From contig NZ_RKQL01000001.1 in NCBI RefSeq assembly GCF_003843835.1, positions 434,001-498,000 of the forward strand: 64,000 nt of DNA, written 5' to 3'. This document shows, in pieces, positions 16,917-24,051 of this stretch. Under the pieces are notes generated by a model, which was not told the DNA's origin, did no database searches, and was given only the letters and a program-made list of their open reading frames with translations. Origin of the DNA: Tibeticola sediminis. Its GTDB lineage: Bacteria > Pseudomonadota > Gammaproteobacteria > Burkholderiales > Burkholderiaceae_C. A program made the position numbers and the translations under genes. The stretch's first letter is position 1. Every line of letters begins with the position of its first letter.

Positions 16917-19736
16917 ATGCCCCTGTCCTGGAACGAAATCAAGGCCCGCGCGCTGGCCTTCAGCCGCGAATGGGCGGATGCCCGCGACGAGGCCAGCGAG
17001 GCCAAGCCCTTCTGGATTGCCTTCTTCGAAATCTTCGGCATCAGCAACAAGCGCGTGGCCACCTTCGAGCACGCGGTCAAGAAGTTCGGCGGCGGCCAGG
17101 GCTATGTGGACCTGTTCTGGCCGGGGCTGCTGCTGGTGGAGCAGAAATCCCGCGGCAAGGACCTCGACCGCGCCTACACCCAGGCGCTGGACTATTTCCC
17201 CGGCATCAAGGAACGCGACCTGCCGCGCTATGTGGTGGTGAGCGACTTCGCGCGCTTTCGACTGCACGACCTCGAAACCGGCCAGACGCATGAGTTCGCC
17301 CTGGCCGAATTGCACAAGCACATCCGCCACTTCGGCTTCATCGCCGGCTACGAGGCGCAGCCGCTGGCACCGCAGAGCGCCGTCAACATCGAGGCGGCCG
17401 AGCGCATGGGTCGGCTGCATGATGCGCTCAAAGCCTCGGGCTACGAAGGCCATGCGCTCGAAGTGCTGCTGGTGCGCCTGCTGTTCTGCCTGTTCGCCGA
17501 CGACACCGGCATCTTCCAGCCCGCGCAGGCGCTGCGCAGCTACATCGAGGAGCGCACCCGCGAGGACGGCTCCGACCTCGGCCCGCTGCTCGCGCGGCTG
17601 TTCCAGGTGCTCAACACCCCTGAAGCCCAACGCAGCACCGCGCTGGACGAACAGCTCGCCGCATTCCCCTACGTCAACGGAGAGCTGTTCGCCGAACCCA
17701 TCCCCATTGCCGACTTCGACGCCGCCATGCGCGAGGCGCTGCTGGACGCCTGCGCGCTCGACTGGAGCGCCATCTCGCCCGCCATCTTCGGTGCGCTGTT
17801 CCAGTCCATCATGGACAAGACCGCGCGGCGCAACCTCGGGGCGCACTACACCAGCGAGGAGAACATCGCCAAGCTCATCAAGCCGCTGTTTCTCGATGCG
17901 CTGTGGGCCGAATTCGACAAAGCCAAGAAGAACCGCAACAAGCTGTTCGACTTTCACAAAAAGCTGCGCAGCCTCACCTTCTTCGACCCGGCGTGCGGCT
18001 GCGGCAACTTCCTCGTCATCGCCTACCGCGAATTGCGCCGGCTCGAACTCGAGGTGCTGCGCGCCAGCGCGCTGCTGGCCTCGCAGACCGGGCATGTGGA
18101 TGTGGGCCCGCTGATCGCCGTGGACGTGGACCAGTTCCACGGCATCGAGATCGAGGAATTCCCCGCCCAGATCGCGCAGGTCGCGCTCTGGCTCACCGAC
18201 CACCAGATGAACCTGCACGTGAGCGAGGAATTCGGCCAGTACTTCGCCCGCATCCCGCTGCGCAGCCGCCCGCACATCGTGCACGGCAACGCGCTCACCC
18301 TCGACTGGGCCGAGGTGCTGCCGCCCGAGCGCTGCAGTTATGTGCTGGGGAATCCGCCGTTTGTGGGCGCCAAGTTCATGAACGACGCCCAGCGCGCCGA
18401 CGCCGCCGCCGTCTTTCACGGCGTGGCCAACGCCGGCCTGCTCGACTATGTGGCCGCGTGGTACGTCAAGGCCACGCGCTACCTGCACGCCGCGCGCGAT
18501 GCCGGCGTCAACCCGCCCCAGGCCGCCTTCGTCTCCACCAACTCCATCACCCAGGGCGAGCAGGTCGGCGTGCTCTGGGGCTGGCTGCTCGCGCAGGGCG
18601 TGCACATCCACTTCGCGCACCGCACCTTCGCCTGGAACAACGAAGCGCGCGGCAAAGCCGCGGTGCACTGCGTCATCATCGGCTTCGGCCTCGACGACCG
18701 GCCCGACAAGACGATTTTTGAATACGCCGACATCAAGGGCGAGCCGCATGCGGTGAAGGCGGCCAACATCAATCCGTATCTGGTCGATGCGCCGGATGTG
18801 GTGCTGGAAAACCGCAGCACACCGCTCTGTCCGGTTCCCGAAATCGGCATCGGCAACAAGCCGATTGATGGCGGGCACTATCTGTTCACCGACGACGAAA
18901 AGGCCGAGTTCCTGCGACGCGAGCCGCAGGCCGAGCAGTGGTTCCACCGCTGGCTGGGCGCGGATGAGTTCATCAACGGTTACCAACGCTGGTGTCTGTG
19001 GCTGGGGGACTGCCCGCCGGACGTGTTGCGCCGGATGCCCGAGGCGATGAAGCGCGTCGAAGCCGTGCGTCAGTTCCGGCTGGCGAGCAAGAGCGCGCCG
19101 ACACGAAAGCTCGCACAAACGCCGACGCGCTTTCATGTGGAGAACATGCCGACGTCGACCTACCTGCTGATCCCGCGTGTTTCATCTGAACGGCGCAACT
19201 ACATTCCGATTGGGTTCATCCCGCCCGATACCTTCACCAGCGACAGCGCGCTCATCAGCCAAGCGGCCACCCTCTACCACTTCGGCATCCTCACCTCGGC
19301 GATGCACATGGCCTGGATGCGCGCAGTGTGCGGCCGCCTCGAAAGCCGCTACCGCTACTCCGCCGGCATCGTCTACAACAACTTCCCCTGGCCGTTTTGC
19401 GAACCAAAAGCCGAGGACGCCAGCGTAAAACGGTGGACGGATGCTATTGAAAAAGAAGCGCAGGCGGTGCTCGAGGCCCGCGCCCGGTTCCCCGACGCGA
19501 CGCTGGCCGACCTCTACGACCCGCTGACCATGCCGCCCGAGCTGCTCAAGGCGCACCAGCGGCTCGACGCCGCGGTGGATGCCGCCTATGCCGCAGCCGC
19601 TGGCGGCAAGAAAAGATACGCCAGTGACGCCGAGCGCGTGGCCTTCCTGTTCGGCCTGTACCAGCGCCTCGACACCGCGCTGGCCCCCACCCTCCCGGCC
19701 AAACCCGCCAGACGGCCCTCAAAAAAGATCGTTTAG
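16917..19736 (+). CDS. MmeI-like type IIL restriction-modification enzyme (nuclease, N6-adenine methylase and specificity in one chain)
   Basis: The 939-residue product (MmeI is 919) has the MmeI architecture. An N-terminal PD-(D/E)XK nuclease carries Asp65, Glu75 and Lys77 in the exact D-X9-E-X-K spacing (VDLFWPGLLLVEQKS). A helical linker follows, then a gamma-class N6-adenine methyltransferase with motif I FDPACGCGNFL (356-366) and motif IV NPPF (479-482), and then a target-recognition domain (about 590-790) and a C-terminal helical region. Such enzymes cut at a fixed distance from their site and methylate one strand. The recognition sequence cannot be read from the protein. The recognition-domain region looks less GC-rich than its flanks. 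It lies just downstream of ccdAB. Confidence 0.92.
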   Translation: MPLSWNEIKARALAFSREWADARDEASEAKPFWIAFFEIFGISNKRVATFEHAVKKFGGGQGYVDLFWPGLLLVEQKSRGKDLDRAYTQALDYFPGIKERDLPRYVVVSDFARFRLHDLETGQTHEFALAELHKHIRHFGFIAGYEAQPLAPQSAVNIEAAERMGRLHDALKASGYEGHALEVLLVRLLFCLFADDTGIFQPAQALRSYIEERTREDGSDLGPLLARLFQVLNTPEAQRSTALDEQLAAFPYVNGELFAEPIPIADFDAAMREALLDACALDWSAISPAIFGALFQSIMDKTARRNLGAHYTSEENIAKLIKPLFLDALWAEFDKAKKNRNKLFDFHKKLRSLTFFDPACGCGNFLVIAYRELRRLELEVLRASALLASQTGHVDVGPLIAVDVDQFHGIEIEEFPAQIAQVALWLTDHQMNLHVSEEFGQYFARIPLRSRPHIVHGNALTLDWAEVLPPERCSYVLGNPPFVGAKFMNDAQRADAAAVFHGVANAGLLDYVAAWYVKATRYLHAARDAGVNPPQAAFVSTNSITQGEQVGVLWGWLLAQGVHIHFAHRTFAWNNEARGKAAVHCVIIGFGLDDRPDKTIFEYADIKGEPHAVKAANINPYLVDAPDVVLENRSTPLCPVPEIGIGNKPIDGGHYLFTDDEKAEFLRREPQAEQWFHRWLGADEFINGYQRWCLWLGDCPPDVLRRMPEAMKRVEAVRQFRLASKSAPTRKLAQTPTRFHVENMPTSTYLLIPRVSSERRNYIPIGFIPPDTFTSDSALISQAATLYHFGILTSAMHMAWMRAVCGRLESRYRYSAGIVYNNFPWPFCEPKAEDASVKRWTDAIEKEAQAVLEARARFPDATLADLYDPLTMPPELLKAHQRLDAAVDAAYAAAAGGKKRYASDAERVAFLFGLYQRLDTALAPTLPAKPARRPSKKIV

Positions 19737-19762
19737 ACGCGCCTGTATCCGCGTGTGACCCG

Positions 19763-19809
19763 CCCGCAGCCGGGATGCGCGACGCGCGAGGGACTTGTTC
19801 AGCGTTGCC
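19763..19809. repeat. Dispersed 3'-end element, copy A (47 bp)
   Basis: The copy starts with CCCGCAGCCGGG, which can form a small 4-bp hairpin with a CAGC loop, and ends with the core TTCAGCGTTGCC. It is 43/47 identical to copy C at 44122-44168. It lies just past the stop codon of the minus-strand DUF3299 gene. Other copies are at 22382, 23384, 44122 and 47324. Confidence 0.9.
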
Positions 19810-19815
19810 CTGACC

Positions 19816-20376
19816 TTACTTCACCGGCACCGCATCGACCAGCCGGTAGTAGAGGCCGTAGGGGTCGTCATGGAGCACGAGGAAGCGCCCTTCCATCACC
19901 ACCGGGTCGTTACTGGGCTTGACCGGCGTGCGGCTCTTGACCTCGACCATGCTCTCGGGGCCGCCGGGGACGCAGAACGGGCAGCTCAGCGGCACGGCGC
20001 TGAGCAGAAAGTGCGTTTGCCGCTCGCCGGGCTCGAGCGGCATCATGAATCCCTGGATGCGCTGCGTCTTTTGGTGCAATTGCAACTGCGCGAGCTTGAA
20101 GACGGGCAGCAGGCGGTTTTTGTCGGCGCGGGTTTTCACATCCGTCAGCAGCTCCCAGGGCACCACGTCGTCGCGCGCAGGCAGAGGCGCAAACGCGCTG
20201 TCGGGGCTGTGCACGCCGGGGCCGGTGCCAAACGCAAGTCCCGTCGGTGCGGACGCCGCCGTCTGGGATGCCGCCGCCGCGGAAGCGCCCGCACCCGCCC
20301 TGGGCGGCACCGCCTGCGCTCCTGTTTCCAGAGCAAACAATGACCAGATCACGCTGGCAAGCAACGGTTTTTTCAT
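19816..20376 (-). CDS. DUF3299 domain protein with signal peptide
   Basis: This 186-residue protein has a short N-terminal signal peptide (MKKPLLASVIWSLFALETGAQ region), an Ala/Pro-rich linker and a DUF3299 domain. The domain includes VPWELLTDV, IQGFMMPLEPGERQTHFLL, the Cys-containing SCPFCVPGGPESMVEV and RFLVLHDDPYGLYYRL. The function of DUF3299 is not established. The gene overlaps the ABC permease gene by 4 bp (ATGA), and an ABC ATPase precedes that, so the three form one operon. ABC/DUF3299 operons of this kind occur beside zinc-related genes in other proteobacteria; a metal role is inference. Confidence 0.8.
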   Translation of the reverse strand: MKKPLLASVIWSLFALETGAQAVPPRAGAGASAAAASQTAASAPTGLAFGTGPGVHSPDSAFAPLPARDDVVPWELLTDVKTRADKNRLLPVFKLAQLQLHQKTQRIQGFMMPLEPGERQTHFLLSAVPLSCPFCVPGGPESMVEVKSRTPVKPSNDPVVMEGRFLVLHDDPYGLYYRLVDAVPVK

Positions 20377-21677
20377 GAAATTTCGGCTCCAGAGAGCGCC
20401 TCGGCCACGTCCACACGGTACGCGGCTGCAAGCGGCAGGGCGGCAGCCAGAAGCGCGACGCCCGCGGCGAGCAGAGGCACCACCGCCTCGACGCTCTGCC
20501 ATTGTGTCGCAAGCGCCCGCAGCGGCAGCAGCGCGCCCAGCTCGGCTGCACCGCCCGCGGCGCCCGTGCCCCAGGCCGCCAAGGCCAGTAGCCCGTGCGT
20601 GGCGGCCAGCGCCAGCGCCGCGGCCAGCAGGGCCAGCCACAGCGCCTCGGCGAGCAACAGCGCGGCGATGCGCCCGGGCGGAGCGCCGAGCAGCCGCAGC
20701 AGCGCCAGGTCGGCACGGCGCGCACGCACCGCGTTCCACAGCGCGATGAACACCGACAGCCCGGCGCTGGCCAGCAGCACCGCGCCCAAGACCTCGACCA
20801 CCCGCGCGCCCACGCCGATCAGCCCGAGCAGCCGCGACACCTCCACCGCCGGGGAAGCCGCCTGCATGCGGGTCTGGTTGTTGACCCACCGCGGCAACAC
20901 GGCCGCGGCCAGCGGGCTGCGGTAGCGCACCAGCGCGACGGTCACTTCGCGCGGCGGCTCGGCCGCATGGGCATCGTGGGTGGGGTCGCGTCCGGGGGCC
21001 GCGCCTTTTGGCGGTTCATGTTCGTGATCATGTTCGTCCGCGGCAGCGGGCGCAGCCGCCGGGTGCGCATGCACCTGCCACACCGATTCGGTGGCGGTCA
21101 GCACCAAGCGGTCGAGCACGCAGCCGCAAGGCGCGAGCACGCCTGTGACCGTGTAGGGCGATGCCGCATGGGCGTGACCGCCACCGCCCAGCCCGTGCAC
21201 GCCCACGAAGCGCTGTCCCACGCCCAGCCCCAGCCGCGCCGCCGCCTGTGCGCCCAGCACCGCCTGCATCGGGGCAGACCACACGGTGCCCTGCGCGAAA
21301 CTGGCCTGGTAGTGGGCCAGGTAAGCCGGCGTGGTGCCGACGATGCGAAAGCCGCCCACTGTATCCCCGAGCGAGAGCGGAATCACCTCGGCCACCAGCG
21401 GCTGGCGCTCGAGCGCCTCGACCTCCGAGAGCGCCACATTGCCCGTGGGCTGGTCGATGTGGAACACGCCCGAGAGGATGAGCTGCATGGGGCTGCCCTT
21501 GGCGCCCACCACCAGGTCGATGCCCGAGAGGTCGCGCTCGAACGCATGTTCGAGTGCGCCGCGCGCGAGCAGCACGAACCCCACCGACACCAGCCCGAGC
21601 GTCAGCAGCAGCAGGTTGAGCACTCCGGTGAGCGGCTGCGCCCACAGGTTGCGCCAGGCGAGTCGCAGCGTGCTCAT
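20373..21677 (-). CDS. MacB/FtsX-type ABC transporter permease with His-rich loop
   Basis: This 434-residue permease has one N-terminal membrane helix (about 18-40), a large periplasmic domain (about 45-285) and three C-terminal helices, the MacB/LolE/FtsX topology in which the machine does mechanical work rather than forming a substrate channel. The periplasmic part has a PCGC motif (183-186) and a His/Asp/Glu-rich loop (residues 214-238; DEHDHEHE, then HDAHA) suggestive of metal binding. It overlaps both neighbours by 4 bp. It resembles permeases of Zrg-type zinc uptake operons, but no ZrgA-like metal-binding protein is seen here. Confidence 0.85.
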   Translation of the reverse strand: MSTLRLAWRNLWAQPLTGVLNLLLLTLGLVSVGFVLLARGALEHAFERDLSGIDLVVGAKGSPMQLILSGVFHIDQPTGNVALSEVEALERQPLVAEVIPLSLGDTVGGFRIVGTTPAYLAHYQASFAQGTVWSAPMQAVLGAQAAARLGLGVGQRFVGVHGLGGGGHAHAASPYTVTGVLAPCGCVLDRLVLTATESVWQVHAHPAAAPAAADEHDHEHEPPKGAAPGRDPTHDAHAAEPPREVTVALVRYRSPLAAAVLPRWVNNQTRMQAASPAVEVSRLLGLIGVGARVVEVLGAVLLASAGLSVFIALWNAVRARRADLALLRLLGAPPGRIAALLLAEALWLALLAAALALAATHGLLALAAWGTGAAGGAAELGALLPLRALATQWQSVEAVVPLLAAGVALLAAALPLAAAYRVDVAEALSGAEIS

Positions 21678-22366
21678 GCCGCCTCCCGCTGGAAGGATTC
21701 GTAGCCCGCCGATGCCCCATCGCCCGACACCGGCGCGAAGGACAGCACCCGCGCGTCGGGGCAGGCCGCATGCACGCGGGCGTCGTGGGTGGCAATGACC
21801 AAGGTCGCTCCACAGCGTTGCGCGGTCGCGGCAAGCTGCCCCAGCGCCTCGGCGCAGGCGGCATCGTCGAGGCTCGCGGTCGGCTCGTCGGCCAAGAGCA
21901 CCCGCGGTCGGCGCAGCATGGCCCGCGCCAGCGCCACGCGCTGCGCCTGGCCCACCGACAGTTCGCGCGGCAGCCGCGCCGCTAGCGCCGAGAGGCCCAG
22001 CGCCGCCAGGGCCGCGTCGATGGCCGCCTCATCGCTGGGCAGCCCCGCCGCCCAATAGACCAGCGCCAGGTTCTCGCGCACGCAAAGCGCTGCGCTCAAG
22101 TGCAGCCGCTGCGGCAGCACACCGACCTGCGCGCCGCGCCAGGCGTCGAGCGCGCGCGGCGTGAGCCCCGACAAAGCCTGCCCCGCAACGATGATTTCAC
22201 CGCAGCTGGGTCGACGCAGCCCCGCCGCCAGCGCCAGCCAGGTGGACTTGCCGCTGCCCGAGGGGCCGCGCAGCAACAGCGTGCCGCCCTGGGGCAGCCG
22301 CACATCGGGAAAGCGCAGCACCGCGCCACCGGGGTACTGGTAGCCAAGGTCTTGGGTCTCGATCAT
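21674..22366 (-). CDS. ABC transporter ATP-binding protein (LolD/MacB type)
   Basis: This 230-residue ATPase has Walker A GPSGSGKST, the signature LSVGQAQRVALAR, Walker B VLLADEP and the switch His in VIATHD. It pairs with the downstream permease, whose start overlaps its stop by 4 bp. I start it at 22366 (MIETQDLGYQYPGG). An in-frame ATG ten codons earlier would translate part of a dispersed repeat (copy B), so it is less likely. No clear ribosome-binding site is seen, because the repeat occupies most of the leader. Confidence 0.92.
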   Translation of the reverse strand: MIETQDLGYQYPGGAVLRFPDVRLPQGGTLLLRGPSGSGKSTWLALAAGLRRPSCGEIIVAGQALSGLTPRALDAWRGAQVGVLPQRLHLSAALCVRENLALVYWAAGLPSDEAAIDAALAALGLSALAARLPRELSVGQAQRVALARAMLRRPRVLLADEPTASLDDAACAEALGQLAATAQRCGATLVIATHDARVHAACPDARVLSFAPVSGDGASAGYESFQREAA

Positions 22367-22381
22367 GACCGGCGATGCTAA

Positions 22382-22420
22382 GGCAACGCTGAACAAGCCC
22401 TTCGCGCGCCGCGCATCTCG
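22382..22420. repeat. Dispersed 3'-end element, copy B (inverted relative to copy A)
   Basis: Read on the minus strand, this 39-bp segment matches copy A at about 35 of 39 positions and ends with the same TTCAGCGTTGCC core. Unlike the other copies it lies between two divergent genes, 15 bp upstream of the ABC ATPase start. Confidence 0.85.
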
Positions 22421-22492
22421 GGAACGGATTGCGCGTTGCCCGCCCAGACCACCTACACTGCGCGCTCACCCCTCCCGCCGAACGCCCTGCGC

Positions 22493-23392
22493 ATGCCCTG
22501 GACCCATCTGTTGCTCGCCCTCGCCGTCGTCGCGGTTTGGGGCACGAACTTCGTCGTCATCCGCTACGGGCTCGATGCCTTCGAGCCGCTGGCTTTCGCC
22601 GCGCTGCGCTTTGCCGCCTCGGCGCTGCCGTGGATGCTGTTCATCCGCCGGCCCGCCGTGCGCTGGCGCACGCTCGCTGCGTTCGGGGTGCTGCTGGGCG
22701 TGGGGCAGTTCGGGTTGCTGTTTCTGGCCATGCGCGGGCACATCACGCCGGGGCTTGCCTCGCTGGTGATCCAAGTGCAGGTGTTTTTCACCATTGGTTT
22801 ATCCATGCTGCTGCACGGCGAGCGGGTGCGGACCTACCAGATCGTGGGCTTGCTCTGCGCGGTGGGCGGACTCGGTCTGATTGCCGGGCATGTGGATGCA
22901 ACGCTCAGCGTGCTGGGCCTCGCGCTGGTGTTGCTGGCGGCGTTTTTCTGGGCCTGCGCCAACTTGGTGGCGAAGTCAGCCGGGCGCGTGGACATGCTGG
23001 GCTTCATGGTCTGGAGCAGCGCCTTTGCCGCGCCGCCGCTGGCGCTGCTCTCGCTCGTGTTCGAGGGTCCGCAAGCACTGTGGACCGGTGTGCAGCACGC
23101 CTCGGCCGCCGCCTGGGCTGCGGTGGCCTGGCAGGCGCTGGGCAACACACTGTTTGGCTACGGCGCTTGGAACTGGCTGCTGTCGCGACACCCGGCGGCG
23201 TCGGTCGCGCCACTGGCTTTGCTGGTGCCGGTGTTCGGCATGGGTGCCTCGGCGTTTTGGCTCGGCGAGCCGCTGCCGCCATGGAAACTCGGCGCGGCCG
23301 CCTTGGTGCTGCTGGGGCTGGCGCTCATCATCCTGTGGCCGCACGCGCGGGCGCGCTGGCTTAGGCGCGAAACGCTGGCTCAGGCGGACTGA
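22493..23392 (+). CDS. EamA/DMT-family transporter
   Basis: This 299-residue protein has ten predicted membrane helices in two EamA repeats. AVWGTNFVVIRYGLDAFEP opens the first, AAFFWACANLVAKSAG the second, and VAPLALLVPVFGMGASAFWL ends the second. Members export amino acids or metabolites such as cysteine and O-acetylserine; the substrate here is unknown. The start at MPWTHLLLAL is chosen because the preceding 19 in-frame residues are hydrophilic and unlike the family. It is divergent from the ABC operon and convergent with msrA, 13 bp away. Confidence 0.88.
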   Translation: MPWTHLLLALAVVAVWGTNFVVIRYGLDAFEPLAFAALRFAASALPWMLFIRRPAVRWRTLAAFGVLLGVGQFGLLFLAMRGHITPGLASLVIQVQVFFTIGLSMLLHGERVRTYQIVGLLCAVGGLGLIAGHVDATLSVLGLALVLLAAFFWACANLVAKSAGRVDMLGFMVWSSAFAAPPLALLSLVFEGPQALWTGVQHASAAAWAAVAWQALGNTLFGYGAWNWLLSRHPAASVAPLALLVPVFGMGASAFWLGEPLPPWKLGAAALVLLGLALIILWPHARARWLRRETLAQAD

Positions 23393-23404
23393 TTCAGCGT
23401 TGCC
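23384..23404. repeat. Dispersed 3'-end element, copy E (core only)
   Basis: This short copy contains ATTCAGCGTTGCC preceded by GCGGACTG, resembling the GAGGGACTTG upstream of the core in copy A. It lies between the convergent EamA and msrA stop codons and abuts the msrA stop. Confidence 0.7.
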
Positions 23405-23405
23405 T

Positions 23406-23966
23406 TCAGCGCGCCAGCCGCGCGAAGGTCTGGCGGAACTTGGCCAGCTTGGGCGCGGCGACGGCGAGGCAATAGCCTTGCGTGGGATGCTTTTCGAAGT
23501 AGTCCTGGTGGTACGCCTCGGCCGGCCAATAGTTCGCCAGCGGCAGCACCTCGGTGACGATGGGGGCTGCGTAGAGAGGGTCTTGGCTCATCTCACGGAT
23601 CAGCGCTTCGGCGACTGCGCGCTGCTCGGGCGTGGTGTAGTAGATGCCGCTGCGGTACTGCGTGCCCACGTCATGCCCCTGTCGGTTGAGCGTGGTGGGG
23701 TCGTGGATGAGAAAGAACACCTCGAGCAACTCGCGCGTGGACACCTGCGCCGGGTCGTAGACGACGCGCACCACCTCGACGCAACCGGTGCGCCCGCTGC
23801 ACACCTCTTCGTAGCTCGGCCGCTCGACCTGGCCATTGCTGTAGCCGGACTCGACATCGAGCACCCCGCGCACCTCTTTGAACACGGCTTCCGTGCACCA
23901 AAAACAGCCGCCGCCGAGCACCAGGGTTTGCGGCTCGGAAGGCGTCAGGGGCTGCGGTGTGTTCAT
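23406..23966 (-). CDS. msrA: Peptide methionine (S)-S-oxide reductase MsrA
   Basis: MsrA repairs the S-epimer of methionine sulfoxide in proteins. The 186-residue product has the catalytic GGGCFWCTE motif (Cys21), EVRGVLDVESGYSNG, HDPTTLNRQGHDVGTQYRS and the C-terminal HQDYFEKHPTQGYC, whose Cys can act in recycling. The start at 23966 places MNTPQPLTPSEPQTLVLGGG in front of the motif. It is a single-gene unit on the minus strand, convergent with the EamA gene. Confidence 0.97.
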   Translation of the reverse strand: MNTPQPLTPSEPQTLVLGGGCFWCTEAVFKEVRGVLDVESGYSNGQVERPSYEEVCSGRTGCVEVVRVVYDPAQVSTRELLEVFFLIHDPTTLNRQGHDVGTQYRSGIYYTTPEQRAVAEALIREMSQDPLYAAPIVTEVLPLANYWPAEAYHQDYFEKHPTQGYCLAVAAPKLAKFRQTFARLAR

Positions 23967-24051
23967 GGGGTTTTCAATCAACGCTAGGCTGGGCAGAACA
24001 GGGTCTCGGCCATCATAATCGCGCAGCGCCTGCCCTGCTCCACCCTCGCCC

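Noticed and set aside
16647..19136. An 829-codon open frame opposite the MmeI-like gene
   Set aside because: It mirrors the codon bias of the true gene, whose catalytic motifs are clear on the plus strand.
19435..19465. GCTATTGAAAAAGAAGC resembling GCTATTGAA-type intergenic repeats
   Set aside because: It is in frame within the restriction enzyme, has no inverted partner nearby and no close match to the other copies here.
22366..22396. Upstream start for the ABC ATPase (adding MFSVALASPV)
   Set aside because: Those codons belong to the dispersed repeat; the family N-terminus begins at 22366.
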